Below, one piece after another: positions 1-7,349 of a stretch of 15,406 nt of DNA. The position numbers were made by a program, and so were the translations under genes. The notes beneath the pieces are model-generated. The model did no database searches. It had not been told where the DNA came from and worked only from the letters and a program-made list of their open reading frames with translations. Source of the DNA: Chitinophagaceae bacterium (GTDB lineage: Bacteria > Bacteroidota > Bacteroidia > Chitinophagales > Chitinophagaceae); assembly GCA_016719815.1 (NCBI GenBank), contig JADJYK010000022.1, positions 1 through 15,406 of the forward strand, in the 5' to 3' direction. Each line of letters begins with the position of its first letter. Position 1 is the first letter of the stretch.

Positions 1-1339
1 AGGCAAACATCTCCTCCTCTACCCTGCTCATGTTCTGCATTTTGGACATATAGCGGTACACCGACTTTATAAGATATTCAAGCAAGTCGAAATTGCCCAG
101 TTCGTAATGAGCAATAAGATGCAGCAGGCGGGCATAACATTGCAGGTCGGTACGCAGGTCTCCTTTCTGGTTGATAATACGGTTGAGGTAGTCAATGGCT
201 TTTTCATTATTGCCACTGCCGAAATAAAGCGAAGCAATTTTATAGTAGAACACCAGCACCCTGTGTGTGTCGAGGTAAAGGCCATATAGTTTCAGCATAT
301 CCTCCAAAAAGGGTACCATCCGCAGCCCTTTGGTAAAGTTGCCCTGAAGGAAGTAAAGGTTTAGCCGTGCGGTATATAAATACTGGTAGGCGAGAATGCG
401 GTTGTTTTCGTTTTCCTGCAGGTGCTTTTGCTTTACAAACTGTTCAAATACTTTGATTGTGATTGCCAGCCTGGCGGGCTGCACCAGGTTAAAGTGCGCC
501 GTCATCAGGTTGTGCATGCCCTTAATGTAACTGGCTGCTTCCTGTTTTATCAGCAGGGGGTATTGATCAAATATGTCGACCCACTTTTGCGAGTAGCGGT
601 AAAACTGCAGAAAGTCCTGCCGGATAAAAGCATACCACACATAGCACTGGTAGAGGTAGAGCCTGTCGTAAAAGCCGGAGGCATGCTGTGCTTCGGCCGG
701 AAGGCTGATTTCAAAGAAAGATTTAATACTCTTTATATCTTTTTCGTTGCGGGCATGGCCATGCTGAATATACCAGCCATACAATTGCAGGGAAAGATTG
801 GAAAGTTTGTTTACCAGAACAATCTGGTTGCTCACTGTATCAGATTCGGCTGAGAGCAGGTCGGCCCTGTCCTGCATGCTGCGGGTAATGTAGAGACTTT
901 CAATTCTTTTCTCGAAGAAAAGGGCCTGTTGCCAGTAGGTAAGCTGGTGATAGGTTTTCGCCATATCCTTCATCCGTTCCAGCACTTTCAGGCTTTGCAG
1001 GTAAAGCCCTTTGTTGTAAAGGATACGGGCCTGCCCCATCAGGTCCTGCAGGCGTATGTCAATATTATCTTCCTCGCTTATAAGCCGCAGGCTGGAGAGA
1101 ATTTGTTTATATAAATGCGCCTTCAGGTTGGAAAGCTGCTGCTTGGTAACGCCTTTGGCTTTCCTGAGTAACTGGGGCTCATCGTAGTCGTTCATCTTAT
1201 CCAGCGCATCAAAAAGCTGGATGATTTTCAGTTCGTCGGTGCCGGTATGCCGCTTTACATAGAGCTTAAAATTCCGCTTTTCACCCTTTTCGAGTGACTT
1301 TACAAGCTGGAAGAGGCTATCGGTTGAGCGGTTAGGCAT
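1..1339 (-). CDS. Uncharacterised helical-repeat-like protein, 3' end outside window
   Basis: An uninterrupted minus-strand frame begins at the ATG at 1339-1337 (MPNRSTDSLFQLVKSLEKGE) and stays open for 446 codons to the left edge, so the C-terminus is missing. No family is recognised with confidence. The protein is rich in Leu, Tyr, Lys, Glu and Gln. It shows repeated amphipathic helix-like stretches, such as one with KGLYLQSLKVLERMKDM and another with NEKAIDYLNRIINQK, reminiscent of TPR-like solenoids. No signal peptide, membrane segment or catalytic motif is visible. It is divergent from leuA across about 258 bp, so it is not part of that operon. The long clean frame contrasts with the damaged genes downstream. 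Function is unknown; a scaffold or protein-interaction role is only an inference from the helical pattern. Confidence 0.8.
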   Translation of the reverse strand, partial: MPNRSTDSLFQLVKSLEKGEKRNFKLYVKRHTGTDELKIIQLFDALDKMNDYDEPQLLRKAKGVTKQQLSNLKAHLYKQILSSLRLISEEDNIDIRLQDLMGQARILYNKGLYLQSLKVLERMKDMAKTYHQLTYWQQALFFEKRIESLYITRSMQDRADLLSAESDTVSNQIVLVNKLSNLSLQLYGWYIQHGHARNEKDIKSIKSFFEISLPAEAQHASGFYDRLYLYQCYVWYAFIRQDFLQFYRYSQKWVDIFDQYPLLIKQEAASYIKGMHNLMTAHFNLVQPARLAITIKVFEQFVKQKHLQENENNRILAYQYLYTARLNLYFLQGNFTKGLRMVPFLEDMLKLYGLYLDTHRVLVFYYKIASLYFGSGNNEKAIDYLNRIINQKGDLRTDLQCYARLLHLIAHYELGNFDLLEYLIKSVYRYMSKMQNMSRVEEEMFA

Positions 1340-1597
1340 CGTAATTCAAATTTTATAAAACACAATACAGGAAAGGGTTTCGGCGGTTTTACCCGGGTTT
1401 ATAAGGTGTAAAACACCCTGTATTTTGTTTTCAAAAGCCCCACCTGTAAGGCTAATTTAGCCACGCAGGGTGTTTATGAAAGAATGAATAGCAAGCAAGC
1501 ATACCCGTACTGCCACACTGTTTTTCTAAATAATGTTCCGGGACTGGTACAAAAATAAGCAGCCTGCATTTTTTATATCTCAAATTATTGATTTAAT
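1340..1597. promoter_or_regulatory. Divergent intergenic region with nested inverted repeats upstream of leuA
   Basis: This non-coding stretch separates the minus-strand gene from leuA and should hold both promoters. It contains a perfect 10-bp inverted repeat, AAACACCCTG at 1411-1420 and CAGGGTGTTT at 1466-1475. Between the arms lies a 13-bp palindrome, GGCTAA-T-TTAGCC (1450-1462). A short hairpin GGTGT-AAA-ACACC (1405-1417) overlaps the left arm, so it and the long stem exclude each other. I found no clean match to the Bacteroidota TTTG/TAnnTTTG promoter at plausible spacing. I also found no leucine-rich leader ORF; one 24-codon ORF from about 1484 has only two Leu codons. An operator or an RNA switch is possible but unproven. 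Confidence 0.4.
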
Positions 1598-2764
1598 ATG
1601 GCAACAGGAAAAGTATTCATTTTCGACACTACCCTTCGCGACGGCGAACAGGTACCTGGTTGTAAACTCAATACAAAAGAAAAGCTGGAACTGGCCCTGC
1701 AACTGGAAGATTTGGGTGTGGACATCATCGAAGCGGGGTTCCCCATTTCCTCTCCCGGCGACTTTGAATCAGTAAGCCTGATTGCCAAAACCATAAAGTA
1801 TACAACTGTATGCGGGCTGAGCCGTGCAGTACAAAAAGATATTGAAGTGGCCGCCGCTGCCCTGAAACATGCGGTAAGGCCAAGGATACACACCGGCATT
1901 GGTACATCTGACCTGCATATAAAAGCTAAGTTCAATTCCACGAAGGAAGAAATACTGCAGCGGGCAATTCAGTGTGTGAAATGGGCCAGAAATTTTACCG
2001 ACGATGTGGAGTTCTATGCCGAAGATGCCGGAAGAACAGATAATGCTTACCTGGCAAGGGTAATTGAAGCGGTGATAAAGGCTGGCGCCACCACGGTGAA
2101 CATACCCGATACCACTGGCTATTGCCTGCCCTATCAGTATGGACAGAAGATTGCTTACTTAGTTAATAATGTTCCAAATATCGATAAGGCGGTTATCTCC
2201 TGTCATTGTCACAACGATTTAGGGCTGGCTACCGCCAATTCCATCGCCGGTGTGATAGCAGGTGCCAGACAAATAGAATGTACTATTAACGGCCTGGGTG
2301 AAAGGGCCGGCAATACTTCGCTGGAAGAAATAGCGATGATTATTAAGCAGCACAAAGATCTTGGCCTGTTTACCACTATTAAATCAGAGCAACTAAATCC
2401 GCTCAGCCGATTGGTATCAGATACCATGCGGATGCCTGTTCAACCCAACAAAGCTATTGTAGGCAGTAATGCCTTCTCGCATTCATCAGGCATACACCAG
2501 GATGGATTTTTGAAAGATGCGCAGACTTATGAAATTATTGCACCGGAAGAAGTGGGAGCCGACAGTTCCAGGATTGTATTAACAGCCAGAAGCGGCCGCA
2601 GTGCCCTCGCCTACCGTTTTCAGAAACTGGGCTTCCAGTTTAACAGGAACGATGTAGACGTATTGTACAACGAATTCTTAAAAGTAGCCGATATAAAAAA
2701 GGAAGTAGAAAATACTGACCTGGAAACAATAGCAAGAGAATACCTGAAAGAAGCAGCAGCGTAA
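1598..2764 (+). CDS. leuA: 2-isopropylmalate synthase, short form
   Basis: It condenses acetyl-CoA with 2-ketoisovalerate to 2-isopropylmalate, the first committed step of leucine synthesis. The 388-residue frame is intact. Family signatures are DTTLRDGEQ (residues 10-18), the metal-binding HCHND (203-207), NGLGERAGN (231-239) and SGIHQDG (297-303). The protein stops after the catalytic TIM barrel and linker and lacks the roughly 120-residue C-terminal LeuA allosteric dimer domain of the ~500-residue enzymes. Leucine feedback of the usual kind is therefore not expected. Because of the short form, a homocitrate synthase or citramalate synthase paralogue is the main alternative. The direct leuCDB neighbours make isopropylmalate synthase much the better call. 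leuC starts 4 bp after its stop. Confidence 0.93.
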   Translation: MATGKVFIFDTTLRDGEQVPGCKLNTKEKLELALQLEDLGVDIIEAGFPISSPGDFESVSLIAKTIKYTTVCGLSRAVQKDIEVAAAALKHAVRPRIHTGIGTSDLHIKAKFNSTKEEILQRAIQCVKWARNFTDDVEFYAEDAGRTDNAYLARVIEAVIKAGATTVNIPDTTGYCLPYQYGQKIAYLVNNVPNIDKAVISCHCHNDLGLATANSIAGVIAGARQIECTINGLGERAGNTSLEEIAMIIKQHKDLGLFTTIKSEQLNPLSRLVSDTMRMPVQPNKAIVGSNAFSHSSGIHQDGFLKDAQTYEIIAPEEVGADSSRIVLTARSGRSALAYRFQKLGFQFNRNDVDVLYNEFLKVADIKKEVENTDLETIAREYLKEAAA

Positions 2765-2768
2765 GATT

Positions 2769-4196
2769 ATGACAAAAACAATATTTGAAAAAATATGGGA
2801 GAAGCACATCGTTAAACCCATTGATGATGGGCCTTCCGTGTTGTATATAGACAGGCATTTTATTCATGAAGTAACCAGTCCGCAGGCATTTACTGGTTTA
2901 AACAACAGGGCATAAAAGTATTTCGCCCGAAACAGGTGGTGGCAACAGCCGACCATAATGTTCCTACACAGGATCAGCATCTGCCAATAAAAGAAGCACT
3001 GAGCCGCAAACAGGTGGAAGCACTGATTAAAAATTGTGCAGAACACAATATTGAATTATATGGACTTGGACATCCATTCCAGGGTATTGTGCATGTGATA
3101 GGTCCTGAGTTGGGTGTAACACAACCGGGCATGACGATAGTTTGCGGTGATAGCCACACATCCACTCACGGAGCATTTGGTTCTATCGCTTTTGGCATTG
3201 GTACCAGTGAAGTGGAAATGGTTTTTGCCTCGCAATGCTTACGGCAAACAAAACCCAAACTGATGCGCATTACTGTTGACGGCGAACTTCAAAAAGGAGT
3301 GACATCAAAAAGACATTGTGCTTTACCTCTTATCAAAGATTACGGCAAGCGGTGCAACAGGTTATGCAGTTGAGTTTGCCGGTTCTGCCATTCGCTCCTT
3401 AAGCATGGAAGCAAGAATGACCATTTGCAATATGAGTATTGAAATGGGTGGCCGCTGCGGTTTAATTGCTCCGGACGAAACAACATTTGAATATTTAAAA
3501 GGAAGGCCCTTTGCCCCGCAGGGGAATGAATGGCAAAAGAAGGTTGCAGAGTGGGAGCAACTTTTCTCTGATGCCGATGCTGTGTTTGATAAAGAATATC
3601 ATTTTAAAGCAGAAGATATTGAACCTATGATTACCTATGGCACCAACCCGGGGATGGGCATTGGTATTACAGAAACAATTCCTACTGCAAATACTATTAA
3701 TGAAAATGATAAATCAGGACTTGGTAAATCGCTTGCCTATATGGGTCTGCGGCAGGGTACTCCAATAAAAGGACAAAAGATAGATTATGTGTTTATTGGC
3801 AGTTGTACCAATTCAAGAATTGAAGATTTGAGACTGGTGGCTTCATTTGTGAAAGGGAAAAAGAAAGCTGCTGATGTAGAAGTGTGGATTGTGCCGGGCA
3901 GCAAACAGGTGGAAGCACAGGCTATTAAAGAAGGAATTGACAAAATTTTTGAAGAGGCAGGATTTATGCTGAGGCAGCCCGGCTGCTCTGCTTGTCTCGG
4001 CATGAATGAAGACAAAATACCTGCCGGCAAATACTGCATCAGCACCAGCAACAGAAACTTTGAAGGAAGGCAAGGTGCCGGTGCCAGAACATTGCTGGCC
4101 AGTCCGCTTACAGCAGCAGCTGCGGCTATAACAGGAGTTGTAACAGATCCAAGAAGCCTCCCCAACCCCTCCGTTGGAGGGGCTTTAGATTCTTAA
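2769..4196 (+). CDS. leuC: 3-isopropylmalate dehydratase large subunit, two compensating frameshifts
   Basis: With LeuD it isomerises 2- to 3-isopropylmalate using a [4Fe-4S] cluster. The ATG at 2769 gives MTKTIFEKIWEKHIV, the usual N-terminus. The frame is lost in an A-run at about 2899-2903 (one A too few; expected GLKQQGIKVFRPKQVV). It is lost again in the A-run at 3307-3311 (one A too many; expected GVTSKDIVLYLLS). The net shift is zero and the total is about 475 residues, near the family length. Cluster-ligand motifs FIGSCTNSR and PGCSACLGMN are intact in the last segment. The C-terminus (PNPSVGGALDS) is encoded by a palindromic repeat at 4157-4187 and extends past the usual end. A sequencing error is the likeliest cause of the breaks. 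Confidence 0.9.
4157..4187 (+). repeat. Short palindromic repeat forming the 3' end of leuC
   Basis: The core palindrome is CCCCTCC (4166-4172), spacer GTT, GGAGGGG (4176-4182), preceded by CCTCCCCAA and followed by CTTTA. It lies in frame and encodes the last LeuC residues just before the stop at 4194-4196. It is one of seven related C-run/G-run elements in this window. Confidence 0.8.
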
Positions 4197-4211
4197 ACTT
4201 TAGAAATTACT

Positions 4212-4894
4212 ATGGCAGTTAAGAACACGAATACCAATACAAAAAAAGAGTCGTCAAATTGTCAGACTCAACCCCCCCCCTACGGGGGGCAGGGGGGCTT
4301 TACTTCCTGTTTTGTTCCTGTAAACATCGAGAATATCGATACTGACCAGATAATACCTGCCCGCTTCTTAAAGGCAACTACCAAAGAGGGCTTTGGCAGA
4401 AATCTTTTCCGTGACTGGAGGTATGAGAACGATGACGAAACAAAACCCATTGCAGATTTTCCGCTTAACCAGCCAAAGTTTGCCGGAGAAATTCTGGTTG
4501 CCGGAAAGAACTTGGTTGCGGTTCTTCGAGAGAACATGCAGCATGGTCTATTGCAGATTATGGTTTCAAAGTGGTGGTGTCAAGTTTTTTTGCAGACATA
4601 TTCAGAAACAATGCACTGAATAACGGTGTACTGCCCGTGCAGGTAAGTGAAGATTTTTTGCAAAAGATATTTGCATTAACTAATGAAGAAGAGCTTACAG
4701 TAGACCTGGAGAAACAAACAATTACCATCAACGAGGCAGGCATTTCAGCATCTTTTGATATAAATAATTATAAGAAAACCTGCTTACTGAATGGTTATGA
4801 CGATATAGACTATTTGCTAAGTATAAAGGAAGACATCGAAAAATTTGAGGCCTCCCTGAATCCCTCCGAAGGAGGGACTTTAAAACCCTATTGA
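4212..4894 (+). CDS. leuD: 3-isopropylmalate dehydratase small subunit with repeat-encoded ends, one frameshift
   Basis: This is the swivel-domain partner of LeuC. The ATG at 4212 is the only plausible start, because no in-frame ATG lies between the repeat at 4270-4300 and the conserved NIDTDQIIPARFLKATT. The first 30 residues, about 20 more than usual, therefore include the repeat-encoded QPPPYGGQGG. The frame breaks at 4512-4513: one T is missing inside the expected NFGCGSSREHAAW substrate-binding loop. It resumes as SSFFADIFRNNALNNG and runs to 4894. The C-terminus ASLNPSEGGTLKPY is also repeat-derived. With the missing base restored the protein is 227 residues, against roughly 195-200 in the family; the two repeat tails account for the excess. 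It starts 15 bp after leuC. Confidence 0.9.
4270..4300 (+). repeat. Palindromic repeat translated inside the N-terminus of leuD
   Basis: The structure is AA, nine C (4272-4280), TAC, six G (4284-4289), CA, six G (4292-4297), CTT. The C-run can pair with either G-run. It is read in frame as QPPPYGGQGGF. In this copy the terminal CTT falls on codon positions 3-1-2, unlike the copies in leuB, ilvB and ilvA. Confidence 0.85.
4848..4882 (+). repeat. Palindromic repeat forming the 3' end of leuD
   Basis: The core is TCCCTCC (4861-4867), GAA, GGAGGGA (4871-4877), preceded by GGCCTCCCTGAA and followed by CTTTAAA. It has the same layout as the copy at the end of leuC (a CCTCCC lead-in, then the palindrome, then CTTTA). 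It encodes the last LeuD residues SLNPSEGGTLK. Confidence 0.8.
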
Positions 4895-4922
4895 ATAAAG
4901 ATATTAATCTAATGCAACATTT

Positions 4923-6098
4923 ATGAGTAGTAAAGAGAACGATATTGAAGCAGGCTCCAGGAACCCCCTTTCGGGGGGCAGGGGGGCTTGGAAAATTGCT
5001 GTTATTGAGGGTGATGGCATTGGTCCGGAAGTTACCAAACAGGCCATCCGTGTGCTGAATGCAGTAGCAGAAACATTTAAGCATGAGTTTGAATATAATT
5101 ATTGCCTGATGGGTGCTGATGCCATTGATAAAACCGGTAATCCGCTTCCAGATGAGACAATCACCACCTGCCTGAACAGTGACGCTATTCTGTTTGGCGC
5201 TATCGGGCATCCTAAATACGACAATGACCCAACTGCCAAAGTGAGGCCAGAACAGGGATTACTGAAACTGCGTAAGTCCTTACAATTGTATGCCAACATC
5301 AGACCAATAAGCACTTACTCTTCTTTATTCCACCTTTCACCGTTGAAGAGTAAGCATATTGAAGGTGTGGATTTTGTTATTTACAGGGAACTGACCGGTG
5401 GCATCTATTTTGGCAAAAAAGAAACAGCAGCTGATGGTTCTTATGCGCTTGATGATTGCACATACAGCCGGGAAGAGATAGAACGTATTGCCCATCTTGC
5501 TTTTCAGCATGCACGAAGAAGAAAAAAGAAACTGACGCTGGTAGACAAGGCAAATGTACTGGAGACATCAAGACTGTGGCGTAAAGTGGTTCAGGAACTG
5601 GCACCCGAATTTCCTGACGTGGCAGTTGATTACATGTTTGTTGACAATGCATCCATGCAAATTATTGTTAACCCCAAACAGTTTGATGTTATTGTTACTG
5701 AAAATATGTTTGGCGATATTCTAAGCGATGAAGCCAGTGTTATCAGCGGGTCATTAGGATTGCTTCCTTCTGCATCAGTGGGCAAAGGATCTGCATTGTT
5801 TGAACCGATACATGGTTCATATCCGCAAGCCGCAGGCAAAGACATTGCCAATCCAATCGGCTCTATCCTTTCTGCAGCCATGCTGCTTGACCACCTGGAA
5901 ATGAAAGATGAAGCACAAGTGGTTCGTGATGCTGTTAACTGGACACTGCTCAATTCATTTGTAACAAAAGATATTGACCCTGTAAATTTTTATTTCACTT
6001 CCACTATCGGAGAGTTGATCAGTGATTTTGTTTGTGGTAAAGTTTCAGGTCCGGTCAATAATGAGAATATTGAGTTGAGAAAGTCAACGATAATATAG
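4923..6098 (+). CDS. leuB: 3-isopropylmalate dehydrogenase with repeat-encoded N-terminal insert
   Basis: An NAD-dependent enzyme that oxidatively decarboxylates 3-isopropylmalate to 2-ketoisocaproate. The frame is intact at 391 residues. Signatures are GDGIGPEV (30-37), the arginine-rich substrate segment RPEQGLLKLRKSLQLYANIRP-type (first 20 residues shown here as RPEQGLLKLRKSLQLYANIR), the catalytic Lys/Asp regions LVDKANVLETSRLW and GDILSDEAS, and the NAD-site motif EPIHGSYPQAAGKDIANP. The conserved core begins at about W23. Residues 14-22 (NPLSGGRGA) come from a palindromic repeat and no in-frame ATG lies between repeat and core, so the repeat must be translated from the ATG at 4923. The gene starts 28 bp after leuD. 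Its TAG stop overlaps the first bases of another inverted-repeat element. Confidence 0.95.
   Translation: MSSKENDIEAGSRNPLSGGRGAWKIAVIEGDGIGPEVTKQAIRVLNAVAETFKHEFEYNYCLMGADAIDKTGNPLPDETITTCLNSDAILFGAIGHPKYDNDPTAKVRPEQGLLKLRKSLQLYANIRPISTYSSLFHLSPLKSKHIEGVDFVIYRELTGGIYFGKKETAADGSYALDDCTYSREEIERIAHLAFQHARRRKKKLTLVDKANVLETSRLWRKVVQELAPEFPDVAVDYMFVDNASMQIIVNPKQFDVIVTENMFGDILSDEASVISGSLGLLPSASVGKGSALFEPIHGSYPQAAGKDIANPIGSILSAAMLLDHLEMKDEAQVVRDAVNWTLLNSFVTKDIDPVNFYFTSTIGELISDFVCGKVSGPVNNENIELRKSTII
4962..4989 (+). repeat. Palindromic repeat translated inside the N-terminus of leuB
   Basis: The structure is AA, five C (4964-4968), TTTC, six G (4973-4978), CA, six G (4981-4986), CTT. It is read in frame as NPLSGGRGA, with the terminal CTT on codon positions 2-3-1. 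It is nearly identical to the copy in ilvB (TTTC against TTAC in the loop). Confidence 0.87.
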
Positions 6099-6197
6099 AA
6101 CCACGATTAAAAGGATTATGAACGATTGTTAGGAAAATCATTTTATCCATACTAATACTTCCTGATTAACCTGTTCAATCCTATAAATTTTGGTTCT
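6097..6197. repeat. About 100-bp imperfect terminal inverted repeat element after leuB
   Basis: The left arm 6097-6117 (AGAACCACGATTAAAAGGAT plus T) and the right arm 6177-6197 (AATCCTATAAATTTTGGTTC plus T) are complementary at 17 of 21 positions. The interior is AT-rich with no ORF. The left end overlaps the leuB stop codon TAG. The layout suggests a small non-autonomous mobile or REP-like unit, or a degenerate intergenic hairpin. No transposase is present and I cannot verify target-site duplications. Confidence 0.55.
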
Positions 6198-6269
6198 GAT
6201 TAATAATAATTGCTTGCTGAGTTCTTTTTTTGAAACGGCGGGTGTATATTTACCAAACATACATCCTTC

Positions 6270-6368
6270 ATGTTGAAGAATAGTACATATAATGTCATTA
6301 CCGTTTTTGCCTCAATTATTATTGTGGTGGTGATTATTATATCTTCTTCAAACGGAGGTGGTGCATGA
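6270..6368 (+). CDS. ilv operon leader peptide (Ile/Val-rich)
   Basis: This 32-codon ORF (MLKNSTYNVITVFAS, then IIIVVVIII, then SSSNGGGA) lies between leuB and ilvE. Codons 16-24 (6315-6341) are nine consecutive Ile or Val codons; in all, 7 of 32 residues are Ile and 5 are Val. That matches the amino acids made by the following operon and is the hallmark of ribosome-mediated attenuation. The only Leu is residue 2, so leucine is probably not sensed. The peptide is hydrophobic, but its function is expected to lie in its translation, not its product. The last codons, GGA GGT GGT GCA, form the antiterminator strand. No Shine-Dalgarno sequence precedes the ATG, as is usual in Bacteroidota. Confidence 0.85.
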   Translation: MLKNSTYNVITVFASIIIVVVIIISSSNGGGA

Positions 6369-6406
6369 TACTTAACTTACTAACAAAATATATGCAACCC
6401 GCCTCC
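6354..6406 (+). promoter_or_regulatory. Antiterminator hairpin of the ilv attenuator
   Basis: GGAGGUGG (6354-6361), inside the leader's last codons, can pair with CCGCCUCC (6399-6406): eight consecutive pairs including one G-U. A further UGC/GCA pairing (6362-6364 with 6394-6397) is possible across a bulge. CCGCCU (6399-6404) is also part of the left arm of the terminator, so the two hairpins exclude each other. A ribosome stalled in the Ile/Val run leaves 6354 onward free for antitermination. A ribosome that reaches the UGA at 6366 covers it and the terminator forms. Confidence 0.75.
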
Positions 6407-6429
6407 AAAAAGGCGGGTTTCTTTTTTTT
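6396..6429 (+). terminator. Rho-independent terminator of the ilv attenuator
   Basis: A 9-bp perfect stem, AACCCGCCT (6396-6404) and AGGCGGGTT (6411-6419), with loop CCAAAA, is followed by TC and eight T (6422-6429). It ends 17 bp before the ilvE start and 28 bp after the leader stop, which is ideal for an attenuator. It may also end part of the leu transcript. Confidence 0.9.
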
Positions 6430-6446
6430 AATGACAAAAAAATAAA

Positions 6447-7349
6447 ATGGCATCTTACTATAATGAAAATACGGTACTGTGGCTGAATGGAGCTTTTGTA
6501 AAAGCAACTGAGGCAAAAATGGACTTCTACAGCCAGTCATTACATTATGGCTATTCTGTGTTTGAAGGTATCCGTTCCTATAAAACAGAAAATAGCGAAA
6601 CAAAAATCTTCAAAGCAATTGAACATTTCGACCGCTTAAAAAATTCGGCTGCGGCACTCAATATGCCCTATATATGGAATACAGAAGAGCTTATCACCAT
6701 TACTTACGAGCTATTAAAAAGAAACAATCAGAAGGATGCTTATATAAGGCCTGTAGTGTATGCCCCGGCAAATATGAGTTTCGTAAAAAATAAAGAATCA
6801 TTCATCGTTATTGAAACCTGGGAAATGCAACCCTTTCTTGGTGAAAAGCTGATTAAGGTAATGACCAGTTCTTTTCAGCGGCCCAATCCTAAGGGGTTCA
6901 GAATTGAGGCAAAAGCAGGCGGGCATTATGTAAACTCAATACTTGCCAGCCAGGAAGCAAAAGCAGCCGGATATGATGAAGCATTGCTTACTGATATGAA
7001 CGGGTATGTTGCAGAAGGCCCCGGAGCAAATGTGTTTTATGAAAAGGAAGGAAAGCTATATACTCCCCCGCCGGGGAATATCTTATCTGGCATTACACGG
7101 GCAACCATATTTGAAATATGTGAAGAGTTTGGAGTCAGCATTGAAGAAAAACTATTTACAACTGATGAATTAAAACAGGCAGATGCTGTTTTTTATTGCG
7201 GAACCGCCGCTGAAGTAATTGGCTGGAACAGCCTGGATGAAACTGTTTTTCCCGCCACATGGGAAAACACAATAAGTAAAAAGATACAAGAAGCATATAA
7301 ATGCAAAGTAACAGAAAAGGAATATCATAAAACAGCAGAACCGGTATGA
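6447..7349 (+). CDS. ilvE: Branched-chain amino acid aminotransferase
   Basis: A PLP enzyme of fold type IV that transfers the amino group from glutamate to the keto acids of Ile, Val and Leu, the last step of all three pathways. The 300-residue frame is intact and of typical length. Landmarks are WLNGAFV near the N-terminus, SLHYGYSVFEGIRSY (31-45), the PLP lysine K156 in EAKAGGHYVNS, EALLTDMNGYVAEGPGANVF (179-198), and the phosphate-binding GITRATI (215-221) and GTAAEV (252-257). It is the first structural gene after the attenuator. Its stop overlaps the ilvD start by 4 bp (ATGA at 7346-7349), suggesting translational coupling. gltB at the end of the window could supply its glutamate. Confidence 0.95.
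   Translation: MASYYNENTVLWLNGAFVKATEAKMDFYSQSLHYGYSVFEGIRSYKTENSETKIFKAIEHFDRLKNSAAALNMPYIWNTEELITITYELLKRNNQKDAYIRPVVYAPANMSFVKNKESFIVIETWEMQPFLGEKLIKVMTSSFQRPNPKGFRIEAKAGGHYVNSILASQEAKAAGYDEALLTDMNGYVAEGPGANVFYEKEGKLYTPPPGNILSGITRATIFEICEEFGVSIEEKLFTTDELKQADAVFYCGTAAEVIGWNSLDETVFPATWENTISKKIQEAYKCKVTEKEYHKTAEPV

Noticed and set aside
422..853. A 143-codon plus-strand ORF within the first region
   Set aside because: It overlaps the continuous 446-codon minus-strand frame throughout, has no recognisable motif, and reads as the antisense shadow of that gene.
1484..1558. A 24-codon ORF upstream of leuA considered as a leucine leader peptide
   Set aside because: It has only two Leu codons, no run of regulatory codons, and no terminator hairpin with a T-tract before leuA.
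2899..3311. Programmed ribosomal frameshifting in leuC
   Set aside because: The two shifts are in opposite directions at ordinary A-runs, similar breaks occur in many neighbouring genes, and LeuC is not known to be made by frameshifting. Sequence error is simpler.
4284..4297. Classical intramolecular G-quadruplex in the repeat G-runs
   Set aside because: Only two G-runs separated by two bases are present per copy. The adjacent C-run makes a hairpin more likely, so a standard four-run quadruplex is not supported.
6229..6252. Bacteroidota-type promoter (TTTG and TATATTTA) before the ilv leader
   Set aside because: The boxes are only 12 bp apart instead of about 19, and the -7 box lacks the final G. 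A promoter is expected in this region but cannot be placed.
6431..6445. Four-codon ORF (MTKK) just upstream of ilvE
   Set aside because: It is too short and lies in A-rich sequence after the terminator; probably a chance ORF.
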